A stretch of 64,000 nt of DNA from Ursus arctos (lineage: Eukaryota > Chordata > Mammalia > Carnivora > Ursidae): assembly GCF_023065955.2 (NCBI RefSeq), contig NW_026622986.1, positions 20,547,848 to 20,611,847 of the forward strand. The letters are read 5' to 3'. The notes beneath the pieces are model-generated. The model ran no database searches and was not told the origin of the DNA. It worked only from the letters and a program-made list of their open reading frames with translations. This document shows positions 1 through 12,245 of this stretch, one piece after another. The stretch's first letter is position 1; each line of letters opens with the position of its first letter. A program made the position numbers and the translations under genes.

Positions 1-87
1 CATCAGACTGAACACTTATGACTTGTGCATTTCGGGGCATATATGTTACACATCAGTAAGAATGTTTACTTTAAAAGTGAAAAAATA

Positions 88-293
88 GGGGCGCCTGGGT
101 GGCACAGCGGTTAAGCGTCTGCCTTCGGCTTAGGGCGTGATCCCGGCGTTCTGGGATCGAGCCCCACATCAGGCTCTTCCGCTATGAGCCTGCTTCTTCC
201 TCTCCCACTCCCCCTGCTTGTGTTCCCTCTCTCGCTGGCTGTCTCTATCTCTGTCAAATAAATAAAATAAAAATCTTTAAAAAAATAAATAAA
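88..293 (+). mobile_element. SINEC (young subfamily), full length
   Basis: Head 'gggcgcctgggtggcacagc', pyrimidine-rich middle and A-rich tail (aataaa repeats). It is flanked by a perfect 16-base target-site duplication (72-87 and 294-309). It lies in CACNB2 intron 2, antisense to the gene. Confidence 0.95.
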
Positions 294-339
294 TAAAAGT
301 GAAAAAATAAATAAAAAGAGGCCTGTTTTCAAGCTCAAT

Positions 340-344
<5 letters not shown>

Positions 345-374
<30 letters not shown>
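345..374 (+). repeat. (AC)n microsatellite
   Basis: About 15 uninterrupted AC units. Confidence 0.95.
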
Positions 375-376
<2 letters not shown>

Positions 377-381
377 ACCCC

Positions 382-742
382 TGTATTAGTCTATTACGGC
401 TGCCAAAACAAAACCACAGATTTGGTGGCTTATCCAATAGAAATTTATTTTCTGACTGCTCCGGAGGCTGGAAGTTCATGATCACAGTGCTAGCAGGGGG
501 GGTTTCCGCTGAGACCTCTCTCCTTGGCTTGCAGACGGCTCTCTGCTCAGTGAGGCTACGTCCTCCCATGGCTATTGTGCTGTGTGTCCATATTCCTTCC
601 CTCTCCCTCTTATAAGGATACCAGTCCTACAGGGAATATGGCCCCACTCTTATGAGCTTATTTAGCCTTGTTGCCTCCATACAGACCCTCCAAATACAAT
701 CAACATAGGAACTTGGGGGAGCTAAAACTCTGTTCCTAACAA
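382..742 (-). mobile_element. MaLR LTR, MLT1-like
   Basis: The plus strand begins 'tgtattagtctattacggct', the reverse complement of the usual MLT1-type 3' end, and continues with the 'gaaatttattttctgactg' and 'ggaggctggaagttc' blocks. It is an ancient non-coding LTR with no internal retroviral sequence beside it. Confidence 0.75.
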
Positions 743-1568
743 GCGCTATGATATTCTGTCAGTTATTTATTTGTGAAATTCTTAATTATTTTTATATGAA
801 ATGCTCACATTTTCAACCTCTGAAGCTTTTCTAAAGTACCGAGTGGTTCCCAAATAGTCTTAAAGTCTTTACAAATAATATGCTTGTAAAAATATAATTC
901 TAAAATTTCAAAGTTATACAGAAATTATTTTTAATTCCAGGGCAGGCATATAATCTAACTGTAAGATGTTTTTAAATAGATTCCACGTACAGTGACTACT
1001 TTTCCCATATCAATTGTACATATGCGCCAGCCACAGACAAGTAACATATACTGACACAGTCACTTGTCTAAGAAAATGTCTACTTATGACAAAAAGAAAA
1101 TACTTCAAAGATGTTCTTCCAGATTATTCAATAATCTAACATATGCTTACTGTTACTATCCACCATACATTTCTTGAAACACTCTGACGAAACCATTTCT
1201 ATTACATATCTAGCTATGTCAAGGAAGCTTTTATTTTCAAATAGCAGCAAAATATGAAAGCTGCTTTAAACAGAATAGAGATTAAATTATCAAAGGAAAA
1301 CTATGGTTTTCAACTCAGCATTCCTGCCAAAGACACTGGTTTTCCTTCTGTGATGGAATGAAGCTGGCACTTTGGGGTTCTCAATGCCTGTGTAATCATG
1401 ACCCCCATCCATGCCACAGCAAGCTCCTTATTCTGCTGCGATTCAAGGAGATGGGCTTTATTCCAAGGAGATGGACCTTTAGGATAGATTTTTTTTTTTT
1501 TTGTCTTCTTAAATGCTCACATATGTTTTGGCAATATATACTAAATTTACAGTAAGTAGTTTAACAGC
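743..1568. other. Unclassified intronic sequence
   Basis: AT-rich DNA with a T12 run near 1489. I see no repeat family or exon. Confidence 0.6.
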
Positions 1569-1582
1569 TCTCTTTATTATTT

Positions 1583-1782
1583 TTTTATTAAAGACTTTTT
1601 AAATTTTACTCATTTGAGAGAGAGCCCAAGAGAGAGAGCATGAGCAGGGGTGAGGAGCAGGGGGAGAGGGAAAAGCAGGCTTCCCCCTGAGTGGGGAGCC
1701 TGACCCAGCTCCATCCGAGAACCCGGGGATCATGACTTGAGCCGAAGGCAGATGCTTAACTGACTAAGCCACCCGGCACCCT
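1583..1782 (-). mobile_element. SINEC, diverged
   Basis: Reverse-oriented copy ending 'gccgaaggcagatgcttaac'. It is flanked by an approximate 14-base duplication (1569-1582 and 1783-1796, one mismatch). It is same-strand with CACNB2, in intron 2. Confidence 0.9.
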
Positions 1783-2639
1783 TCTCTTTATGATTTATAA
1801 CTGTGTTTCAAGCACACAATCTCACACACATCACCCAGAACATAAAGTCAAAAGGAAGTTATCATGACAGAAAGCAAATTCCAGGTCACTTATATGTAGT
1901 ATGGCCATCACTCCTCAATGAATGAACTTCATTAAGTTCTTAAAACGCCACGAAAGGGGAATTCACAGCCAGAGACGTCTGGAAAATGAAGTCCAGCGAT
2001 TGTTTTGAAATGACATTTTTACAGCTAAAAGGAGCAATAATGGGCTCTGTACATTAATTTCTAGTCACCGTGTCTTGCTCCCTTGAAACATCAGTTTTTC
2101 TTTCTCCGTAATCTCGACAAGCTGCCTGTCGTTCTGTGTGACTTTGCCACAACTACTCTGGGTCCTAAGAAGCTTAATCTTTTCTGCTTCAGGTCCTCCA
2201 GTGTTCGGCACTGAGATGATGACTCACGGTTGTGGATTCTCACTCCTCTGGTTCAATCTTCTTGTCCCAGAGGCAGAATAAATATGGATGCTTGAAACGA
2301 AAAGGCCTTGGGTAACTTTCCTTTAACTGACTCACCGAAGCTAAGTAACTATTTCTCAAGACCCTTCATTCATTCTCAGGACCATGATGCCTGCATTTTG
2401 CCCACGATGACATCAGGCCAACGCACACACCTTTGGCTCCTCTTGTACCCTCCCCAGCTCCTTCTGACACCACTAAAACATAGCTCCAGGGCTGGGCCTC
2501 GCTTGGCTCCCCATCTTCCTTTCTCTTTCTAAATATTTCTTAGCAAAATAGCCCCATTCTTTCTTAACCAACTTTTTTTCTAACTTCCTGTCACTGGAAC
2601 AATTCTTAATTGGCATGGACCAGAACCAAGATTTTTCCG

Positions 2640-3070
2640 GCTGCGTGTCAGCTACTCAGGCATGCTTGACATCGCAAGGTGGGGACGGGTGGCCGAGGAG
2701 GGACCATTCTTTGTCGGTGTCCGGACCGCGGAAGGAGGCGCAACCAGCCAAGAACAGAATCCCCACCCGTGCAGCAGGTGAATGCGTTTACGCTCAGGGG
2801 CTGCAAAGCAACTGTGGGGGAGAGGTGTGGGAGCAGGGACGCCAGAAGAGACCGGGAGGGTGGGGACCAAAAAGAAGGGAGCAGCTCTTGCGGTTGACCA
2901 CCGTTTGGGGGAAGGAGCGGTCACCGCCAAATCACTTCTGAGCACAAGAGCCAGAAACCGGGGGTCCCTTCAGCCGTGGAACCAAGTTCTGTCCTGCGCA
3001 AGTCCTTCCCCACCGAGAGGTGTTGGGCGAAGATACACACCTACACCTGACCGGACTTCAGTCTAGACGC
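2640..3070. promoter_or_regulatory. CpG-rich patch in CACNB2 intron 2
   Basis: This stretch carries roughly two dozen CpGs and is visibly more GC-rich than its surroundings, although it is not a repeat I recognise. It lies about 0.7-1.1 kb inside intron 2. It could be an intragenic promoter or enhancer, or simply a CpG-rich fragment. Short open frames on both strands show no recognisable protein. Confidence 0.35.
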
Positions 3071-3786
3071 ATAACCTTTAGTCCTCAGGGATCGGGCTGC
3101 CTGTGTTCTTGCTCTGGCAATTCAGGTCCTTTCTGTGAGCACCTAGGAATGTCCCTATGTGGAAAATGCTCACGCTGACCGTTCGGGGGACAGCTGCAAA
3201 CTGCTGTGCAGGGATACACCGCGCGTTACCTGGCATAAAGGCTACGTCCCCAAAGGCCATCTAAATTATTCCGCAAAGACAGCACGCGCTTTACTTAACC
3301 TTAGTAGCCTCAAACGCTCCAAGACCAAACACGATTTCCTCTTTTACCATCCAAACCCCGAGAGGGAAGAAGAAAACTCAAGCTAGAAGAACACCGGTAT
3401 TTCGATTTCAGAGCTGGCGATGCGCATAACCACTGAGAGCTATTCTTCCCCAGCCGGGGGGGAAAAAAAAAAAAACAACCAAAAACCAAAAACCCAAATC
3501 TGTAATCATTTCTGCTGGAGTTCACTCATTCTGTTATGAAGAAATCCTTTTTCCTGGCAATCCCAACTTGCCAGGAAAGGGTGTAATTATTGCACGGTCT
3601 CACTTAAAATTTAACTATTTTAATTATCACATGGAACCGCACACTTTTCCCTTCAACTAAAAGTAAGTACAATGATACCATATAGGTCTTAAGAAGACCG
3701 GTATAAACTCACCTTAAAAAAAAAAAACAACAACTAAATTCATTTGAATATACTTCTCCAAACCAGAAATTTAAAAGCTCTCTTAC

Positions 3787-3879
3787 CTGACGAACAAAAC
3801 TATTTGAGGTAGTGTCAGAGGAAGTGCTCCCATCGGATCCTTTAAATCTGTTTTTCCTTCTAGCTCCTTTTCCATATGA
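3787..3879 (-). CDS. CACNB2: CACNB2 exon 2, common to beta-2c and beta-2d (31 codons)
   Basis: After the acceptor TAG (3882-3880) the exon reads [16 protein letters not shown], then [15 protein letters not shown], and ends CAG followed by the donor GTAAGA (3786-3781). It is 93 bases, phase 0 at both ends, and matches the second exon of the long CACNB2 isoforms. In the known protein this basic, Ser/Thr-rich segment precedes GSADSYTSRPSDSDV, encoded by the next exon outside this window. It is skipped in beta-2a, 2b and 2e forms, which start from later first exons. The basic cluster ([11 protein letters not shown]) is the striking feature. The splice signals are strong on both sides, and no frame disruption is visible. 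Confidence 0.95.
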
Positions 3880-3918
3880 CTACAAAAAAGAAAAAGAAGA
3901 AGAAAAAAAAAAAGACAA
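3880..3918 (-). promoter_or_regulatory. CACNB2: Splice acceptor and polypyrimidine tract of CACNB2 exon 2
   Basis: On the minus strand an almost pure pyrimidine run of about 35 bases, mostly T with a few C, leads directly into TAG and the exon. This is a near-ideal 3' splice site, consistent with constitutive use of the exon once transcription starts at either upstream exon. Confidence 0.85.
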
Positions 3919-4382
3919 TGAGAACTCAAAAACCAAAACAAAATATAAATTGCCATCATATGGGCATCATTTGAAAATTATTACTGGAATCACAAATATT
4001 TATTTCAAAACAGTGAGTTTAGAGGGAGAAGAGGTTTCTAGACAAAGCATTTAATAACTCTTGAATTAAAACAAGTAATGCTATCTGTGAGCATATCAGT
4101 CGTCAAGAGGCAAAGCCACCAAAGACATAACATCTAAAAGCAAGCATTTCAGGGCAGGAGAGCACAGAGCTGCAGCAATAAGGTGAGCGAATAGGTAATG
4201 TGTCAAAGCCTTTGGGACAGCATGAATGCAACAGATTCGCGCGTCATGAAAGGCTGTTTCCAGTGCCACTGGGCCTCCATTTTTGCTTTTTTTCATGTTT
4301 TAATTTCTAATCCCACAGGTACTTGTAAGAACAATATGGTAGCTGAAGAATACTGTATAATATGAATTCTGATTTCCTTGAA

Positions 4383-4384
<2 letters not shown>

Positions 4385-4419
<35 letters not shown>
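4385..4419 (+). repeat. (AC)n microsatellite in intron 1
   Basis: About 17 AC units (TG on the transcript strand is GU-rich), about 0.5 kb upstream of the exon 2 acceptor. Confidence 0.95.
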
Positions 4420-4422
<3 letters not shown>

Positions 4423-4924
4423 GTCTACATGGAACACGAATGAAAACATGGTGCCAATTCCTCACATGATTGTATGAGTCTAGAGACTGCTTTCAGAAGT
4501 GGTGGAAGAGCTCTGTAAGCGGTAGTGAACTAGACGAAATGAAAATGCCTCCTAAAAATATCTGGTCCATTGTTGTAAAGTTTGAATGTGATATGAAAAT
4601 CTGGCTTTTTAAGCACTTACTCATTTTGCTGAGATTGCGAGAGAAATAAATTTTATGGAATAATAACAAGACAAGCATTTAAGAACAGGATGTTAAAAGT
4701 AAGACCATTTGCTTCAATAACAGAATTGAGCCAAGCATGAATGTATGCAAATGAACTTGCTTTTTCTATTATATCTACAGTTTACACTCAGAGCACTAAA
4801 AATAAAGTATGCATCAATCTCTGTTTAATTCCAGGCATAGGTAGAGTTGTTGCAAATATTGGACATTAACATATAATTGACAAAGAGCTCAAAACCGAGC
4901 TTTACAGTTCAATGCATATTGGCT

Positions 4925-5098
4925 GGAATCCTGCCATAGCAGACCGTGAGCAAGTCTCTTAACTCCTCCAAACACCAGTCTTCTCATCCTTCAAATGGGG
5001 ATATTGCTACTTACCTCGCAGGGTTAAGTATTAAATGCGATAACAGACTTACAGCATTTAGAATAAGACCTAGTATACGATAAGGGCTCAGAATAATC
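4925..5098 (+). repeat. MIR SINE remnant
   Basis: Blocks 'gagcaagtctcttaactcc', 'cttcaaatggggatat', 'tacctcgcagggtta' and 'taagggctcag' follow the MIR order. Confidence 0.75.
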
Positions 5099-8000
5099 TT
5101 TTTAAAAGTAATATCCACATACAGATCGGAAGAGGGGGGTAAAGTTGGGGTGAGGTACGTAACATGTTGAGAATGCCTAGGCTCGAAGAGACTTCATGAG
5201 ATTATCAGCATTCACAAAAGTTACTTTTTTTAAATTACTGTATTCAGGTTTTGAAAATACTGTTATATTTGATATACACAGATGGTTTTCATTAAAAAAA
5301 AGAAGTATCTTATAAACCATGGTATATGGGGCACTTAGGCAAACTAAGATCTATTACAAACATTTGTGTTATGAGTAACTTAGATGGCTTTGCAATCAGT
5401 GAGAGGGTAGTATAATCTTAAAGCAAAAATTTTTCTTGACCATGTTTGTTCTCTTTCAAGTATCTACGGGATTTATATAATACAAATGTGTTTCCATGGC
5501 ATTTAATTAACTCTCAACTTCATAAAAGGAAAGACAACCTAGGCTGGGCTTTCACAGTGGATCATACAAGGTTCTCCTCACTTAGCAGCTTATTCTTCTT
5601 ACTTATGTAAACATTATTCAGTAAACTGTTGAAAAATAACATTCTTTCAAGAGCGTTCTTCCTTTTCCAATTATTATATAAAGGTTTGGACAGAAGTGTC
5701 TTCCAAAGCTTAAGAACATGAAAATAAAGCATGAAAAGTTCTTCAAAATTAAAAATATTTTTTATATTACTGCACACGGAAAAAGACTTATTACCTTTGA
5801 AAGCGCTTGTTTAAGGCCTAAAATGTTTCTTGGTGGGGGAGGGGCAAGCTTATATGTTAAACACACTATTTTTCTTTTTTCTTTCTTTTTTAAACACACT
5901 ATTTTTCTTCATGAGAAACCTAAATTGTCTTTGAGAACAAAGACAAAATATAATCTTACTCCATCGCGATGCGTCTTTCCGGTACCATTCTGAAATGGGT
6001 GGAAAGAGAATCTGAAATGCTATCGTCGTCATTTGCTTCAGATTTTTCGTGATAAATATGTTTTATTATTCAGCTGCTTTGGTGTGTAAGCTTTTTCGCG
6101 GGTGCTTACAAATGTACAACAGGCACTGTGAAAACCACACAATATTTAAGACATTCGGTCCTAGAGGAGGAGACAGGGCTCTGCAAGAAATTAGACACAT
6201 TTAAAAAGTGCTTAATTTTAAATGTATGTTAATTTTTCCAGGCCCCTAGGAATACTATTCATAAACACTACTTCGGGTGCACTCAGTTACGTGTAAAACA
6301 CCTACCTACGTATATATGTTAGATTATCAGAGTTTTCAGCTGCACTAAGGCACAGTTCGCACAGGAAAGAAAAAAAAGCAAAAAACACAAACAAACAAAC
6401 AAAACTATGGCTGAATCCCATGCAAACTGGTGATAATTTTGAAAAAAATATGCTGTGCTTTAATTACTTAAATTTATAGGGAATGCTTATTTCAAAGTAT
6501 TAACTTGTTCCTGTCTAAATAGTGTGGTAGCAAATTCCTTATTAATTATGTATTATATTTATTAAGAGCTAAAATAAATAGATATGCTGAATGACACCTC
6601 TATTCTGTTCTTTCTAATTTCCACAGTCATCTCTCTTCCATGGTCTCCTTTTTAATTTTTAACGTTTTTTATAACAATATCCAAGATCAAGGGGAAAAAA
6701 TTTAAAGCATCTTTTGGAAAGCTAATACAGTCCATTTCAATGTACTTTAAAAAATGTTAGTGAAAATTTATACTACCATTACAAAACAAAGTTTCCTTTG
6801 ATCCAATGCATATTTAAAATTAAGTCCATCTTGCTGGAATTACTTGTTCTTTAGTTACTTTAAATCCTTGAAAACCAAGGACTAGTGTGTTTCATCTGCA
6901 GGAAGGAAGGCAGGAAGGAAGGAAGGAAGAAAAGTAAAGGCCAAATCTTCCCCAAATGGAAAAAGACAGAAAAGATTAATTATTCAAATATTTACTTGAC
7001 TCAATTTGGAAAAGAAGTATAGTTTCCATAGTTTAGGGGCTACTTCAAATGCAGCTTCTTTTAGGACCAGTGGTTTTTCTAAATATTTTTTTAGCAACAC
7101 TAAATATATGAACACCCAATATATGAAACGGTTCACAATCAGAGTCACCCAGATTTCAGGAAGTAAAAGGCAGAGGAGAAAGGGACTTTGGGTTTGGCCA
7201 GCGTGCAAAGTGTAACCCGTAATACTCTCCCTGACACATGCAGACCCCAAGTCTGTCTTGGAGCACAGTCCGAAAAGCCACTAATTTCTACTCCTTTCGT
7301 ATTAGTTCTACGAAGCTTCATGAAAACAAATTATGTCACCATAGCGAAAAGGAGAAAAAGAAAAACGTAAACTGAAATTCTTTTACTTCTCCTAAAACGT
7401 CAACCAAGCTAAGTCAGATTTCAGAAACTAGAGAAAAAAAATTTAAGAAATTTCCACAAATACATAAGTGACTTATTAAAATGATATCCGACATTCCCCA
7501 TGAGGTTAAATATTAGCTCCGTGTAGATGAATGTCTTCCTTGATACTAAATGTTTTGAAACTGGACTGCAGTTTTAAAATCAGCACATAAATGTTTATAT
7601 TTCACAGGTAATTGAAATCTAATTTCTGTAGAGTTGAAATGGACAATAGTAGTTAATTTTAGAAGTTGCCAGTCAGCTGGAGATTTGAGTCCAGCCATGC
7701 ACACAGGGTTGGCTTGGCAGACTCTGGGGACAGCTTGAAGAATGATGCTGTTTCCATGCTTGATAGATAGGGTGACAGTTCTCCTCCCTACAAATTGCTC
7801 CCCATGAGCATAATGCTGATACCTGAAATTAGTTTCCATCCCTCTCGATTAGCATTCATTGATATTTATCCCTTTGAATTGCGGACAAACGCAGCCAGAA
7901 CAATCCAGAGAGAAATCAGACATTAAATCTCCTATTTACTGATAGCTCAGTATGAACGGGGTTGTCAGATCCTTTACTTGGAGTGAAGTAATTGAGATTC

Positions 8001-9140
8001 CCTCCGTAGAAAAAGGGAGGTAGGGCATAAGTTCTTTTCAATATGGATCAGTTTACACAAAAGCAGAAAGGAATCAAGAGGCAGCATAAATAGAACTCTT
8101 TGGGCGGGGGGAGGGGTTTGGAGGTAGAGAAGGAAAGAGGGACAAGGCCAGGAAGCAGAGAAATGTCTAGTGGGAAATTCCAAGGGCATGGAGGGCAGGA
8201 GAAGGCCTGGGACCAACTTTGCTCTTTTCGTAAGCTACCCAGGGCAGGCCTGGAAAGAACCCTGAGACAGACTTAGTGATTTGTGGTGGTGTCTTAACGA
8301 ATCCTAACTCCCTGTCACTGTGAAATTAAAGAGTGCCATCACCCCCTACAGGGTTAACACATTTTGCTCAGCTTTTCTTGAAAGGACCAAAGCTACATAA
8401 TTGTATAATTCAATGGAATTAAATCCAGCAACAGGTAGACTAAGTCTTCCCACTAAAGGAAAGACAAAAAGGAAAGAGACATAAAATCTACAAGACCAAC
8501 CGAACCTCGCATCGCTCAATCAGATATTACATTTCACATTTTAAAACACACTCGGAAATTCTGATTGGCATGTTTTAAAATTTCTCCCATGCAACACCAG
8601 AACAAAAAAACCATTCAAGAGGAAAGGGACGGGGGTTCTAGTGAAGGCTCTAGCAAAACATAAAACACAAGATCCGTGATCATGATGTTTGGCGACTGCA
8701 AAAGATGTTTGGAGCTGTACCTCGGACCTACAAGTTGTTTCTGGAAAACTGTACTGATGTGGCTCAAAAGCCATGGGAGAACCGCTGCTGCTCTTTTTAG
8801 ATAAAGATCCTTGCTGCAATGATTCAGGATGTTGCCATTACCAGGCTGTATTACTACGACATGCTTGAGAAGCATCTGGCAAACTCAGCTGGGGTGGGAC
8901 CAGCTGGGTTCTGTTGCTAGGAGCAAAACAAACAGGACCTCTGGTTACTGTCTGTTCATTTTCAGGTGTGGCTAGAGGTGCTGGGTACAGTCTCTTTGAG
9001 GCCTAACGTGCTGAGATACAGCTCTTGTTTCTTGTCCATCCCCACCTGTGTCTCCATCCTACTCTCAATCCCTCCCACCTGCTTCCTATCCACGCAGCCT
9101 CCATACACCATCAATGCCACTCCCCAGAGATTTACCATCT
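5099..9140. other. Unclassified intron 1 sequence
   Basis: Four kilobases with no recent repeat insertions. There is a short GGAA tract at 6898-6936 and a 20-base exact direct repeat (5857-5876, 5890-5909). The part at 7546-7960 looks non-repetitive and could be regulatory. No exon recognised. Confidence 0.5.
6898..6936 (+). repeat. (GGAA)n microsatellite
   Basis: Imperfect ggaagg/gaag units. Confidence 0.85.
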
Positions 9141-9147
9141 TAGACAA

Positions 9148-9400
9148 ATGCTGTCCAACAGAAATATAATGCAAGCCACGTGTCACTGAAATTTTCTAGT
9201 AGCCATATTAAAAAGGGAAACAGCAACAAGTGAAACTAATTGCAACGATATATTTTACTGACTTCAATATATCCAAAATGTGATCATGGCAACCTGTCTT
9301 CAATGTAAGGATGATTAATGAGATGTTGTATATTCTTGATTTCATATTGAGTCTGAAATCTGGTGTGTATTTTGTATGTACAGCACATCTCAGTTCAGGC
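9148..9400 (+). mobile_element. hAT-type non-autonomous DNA transposon remnant
   Basis: Begins 'gctgtccaacagaaatataa' and runs through 'tctagtagccatattaaaaa' and 'gtgtgtattttgtatgtaca'. These are features of the mammalian 'ctgtccaatagaa' element group. Family not assigned with certainty. A second copy of the group lies at 22598-23120. Confidence 0.6.
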
Positions 9401-10229
9401 TACGGATGGCTCGTGGCGCCAGTAGTGGGCAACGCAGATCTGGAGCTCTCGAGGGAGAATATGAAATTAGCACCCTGACTTTGGAGGTAGACTGTGTCCG
9501 AATTTGCGCTGCAGCTGTTCTGCAGGTCGCCGAAAAAGCAATGCAATCTGCTTCAATCAGAACTTACAAGAATTTGTGCTGAGGTTGCCAACTCGCCTCT
9601 CACACATCAGAAATAATATTCATGTTGTTTATGACAGTGTGCTGGAGGGAAAGGGCTGAATGGAGGAGGGTGCCCCATCCCTAGGCAGGATTAATTAACA
9701 TAAAAAAGGAAAATGGGCAGTCTGTGAATCTACATCTTTTGCTTTGTTCAAAGGGAACTTGTAATGAAATCCAGAGGTAAAACAGAAAGAATTCTTAAAA
9801 CCAAAGATTGCTTAGAGACACCATTTGCAAGTGAAATTTCCATTTCGAAGTATTACTCAGTATCACAAAAAAAGGGGGATGCTCCTGAGACGGCCCCCCT
9901 TTACAGGCGGTCTTACTGCTGTCCTGTCCCGCCCAGAGAGATGGAATAGATGCCTTCGCCAAGTTCTCACAGCCCTGTGATGCCATGATTTATTAGATAT
10001 AAAATAAACATGGCAATGTTTCCCTCAAATAATCGAGGTGATATAAACACAATTCAAGGAAAACTGCTTTCATTTTTGGAAGGTAGAGAAAGCAAGGACA
10101 TGGAGGGGGATGCAGCTGAATATTTATAACTCTAACCTGCTTATAACAGCCTTTCCTCCCTTTTTCCTGTCTCTCGTGTATTTATGCCCTCACTTGCCAA
10201 TTTCTGCATTGAGTCTTTGAAATGTCCCA

Positions 10230-10915
10230 TGCATGGGCCTGTCATATCCATTATCTTTCCTCTCCTTTCAGTTTAGGCCTTATTTTCTCTTGTCCAAACT
10301 GTTAGACCAATCTCCCGTCTGGCAGCTCCACCTCTGGCCTCCTGAAATTCTAAAATACCTTCCAGAACATTCCCAGGTGAATCTTTTGAATGAGCTGTTA
10401 TGCAACTCCTTGGTTGAACCCCTTCCATGGTTCTCCATCATTCCTTACACTGCTGGTTCCAACACCTCCAAGATGTGGCCTCAAATTGCCTTGTCAGTCT
10501 TATGTCTAACTATGCCCAATCTGTACCTTTCCGTACTCTCTTCAAGCTACACATGAGAAATATGTTAGAAGACTTATAAGTTCTTTGACTCTACTTCCTG
10601 TATGGCTCCTACCATCTCTCTGACAATCTCTGGTCAAATCTCACCCATCCTTTGAATCTCTTCTCAAAAGCCACCTCTTCTATGAAGTCCTTACAGATTA
10701 TGCCGCATAGAATGTCTGTGATCTTTACTGCTTAGAAACCATGTGAGATTCAGTACTTCTCTTACCTCTGCCAGACAATTGTCATACAGGTGTCACACTG
10801 GCAGCTACTGGAATATCAGTTCGTTGAAGACAGCAGTGGTGTCTCCTCACATCTGAATCATTTCCACATTGCAGTTAACAACAAATATTTGTTGACTTAA
10901 TAAATTGCTAAGTGA
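10230..10915 (+). repeat. L2 LINE remnant
   Basis: Diverged 3' L2: 'ttgaaccccttccatggttc', 'tgaagtccttacagatta', and the terminal 'aaatatttgttgacttaata'. No intact reading frame. Confidence 0.65.
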
Positions 10916-12109
10916 ATTTAGTATTTCTTATCTAAATGCAGTCATGCTTTCGTCAGCCTTAACTTTGATCTCCAGGAATTCAGGAACTCTTTTTATCATA
11001 AGAATAAAAGCTTAAAAAAAAAATCCCTGAAGGAAGATCAAAGGGGAAAAGGGGGGTCTAAGAGTCCTTTCTTCTACCAAGACCTTCGCCCTGGAATAAG
11101 AGAGTTCTCTGAGTACATTTCTTACTCTCATCTAACCTGATTAAGTGTCTAGATAAAATCAGGAGTCTAGAACAAATGTGACATGTGTTGGTAAGAATTC
11201 AGGTCCCCTGGCAGAAACTAGATGGAAATGTAGGTGATTAGTTACATGTCCCCCCTCTGGTTCAGCAGCTGAACAGCCCAAGGGCGACTAAAATCTACCT
11301 GTCCTAACCCTATGAAAGAAACGGGTTTCTGATTACACAACTTCTTGGTTTCTACATTTTTCCTCCATCTCAAATCAAAGTGAATTATGTGTTTTTAGTT
11401 AGCAAGGTTATTTCCTAGTGGTTAAAGAATGTTCACTAAAGCTCCATGATAATGCCAATGGAACGACCATTATTAACAGTATCAAAATATGTGGAGCAGT
11501 TTCCATCCCCTATCAAAACAACAACGGCAACAAAACATTTGTAACCTTTATTACGGTGTCCTACTCCTGCCCCCTTTGCTACAGGAAATATTACTCTAAC
11601 ATGCTATCTCTCTCTCTAAATATAAAATATATAAATAACACATTTATAAGTTTTTTGTAAATATAGAAATATGTCATCACCACATTTACAATCTAGCAAA
11701 TGTAGGCTTGAAATCAACAAGCCCATATCGCTAAGCATAGAGATATTTCTCCAAAATGATGCTTGAAATATAACCCTAACCTCTTCACAGCACTTGCCAA
11801 GCAGCCCCACAGCTAGGAGTCGTAAGTCATTTCCCTGCTACGATAAAAGTTGAGAGACTCCTTACCGCTGAGACCTGGAGGTGTCTGTAATCCAAACTGT
11901 ACCTGCCAAAGCCTTACGTAAAAGCCACCACCTTATCATTGCCCAACGCCTACAACTGGCATCTCCTATTTCACAACCGAGCAGCAAACCGGAATTTTTC
12001 CAGAAACCGCTAATCCTCGTCGGAGAGGAAGGTGGTCCTGAAGCTCCCTGGAATGGCTAACATTTCAGGGGAAATGGAAAAATAAAAACTTTCGCGTCCC
12101 CAACTCGCT
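10916..12109. other. Unclassified intron 1 sequence before the CpG island
   Basis: AT-rich to mixed sequence. No repeat or exon recognised; CpG density rises after about 12.0 kb. Confidence 0.5.
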
Positions 12110-12245
12110 CTCTTAAGAGAAAGGAACGAGCGGTGCCGGCAAACGGTGGCAAGTGGCGCGAGGGGAGCTGAGCTGTCAAGGCGGCACAACTACCCAGGTG
12201 TGGAGGGGGGGGGGCAGGGCTGCGCCCGGAGACCCGGGCCGAAGG

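Larger units (their letters stand above)
1..3786 (-). other. CACNB2: CACNB2 intron 2, first 3.8 kb
   Basis: The donor GTAAGA at 3786-3781 opens this intron, which continues beyond position 1. It holds two SINECs, a MaLR LTR, an (AC)n tract and a CpG-rich patch near 2.65-3.07 kb. I looked for the beta-2a, 2b and 2e first exons here and did not find them. Confidence 0.8.

Noticed and set aside
88..293. tRNA-like A and B box in SINE heads, here and in the other SINEC copies
   Set aside because: They are the tRNA-derived heads of SINEs with A-rich tails and duplications, not tRNA genes.
1..3786. CACNB2 beta-2a, beta-2b or beta-2e first exons
   Set aside because: Their N-terminal motifs (MQCCGL, MLDRRL, MKATWI) were not found; in human they lie far downstream.
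10233..10556. 107-codon plus-strand frame
   Set aside because: It lies in an L2 remnant and starts upstream of its coding frame.
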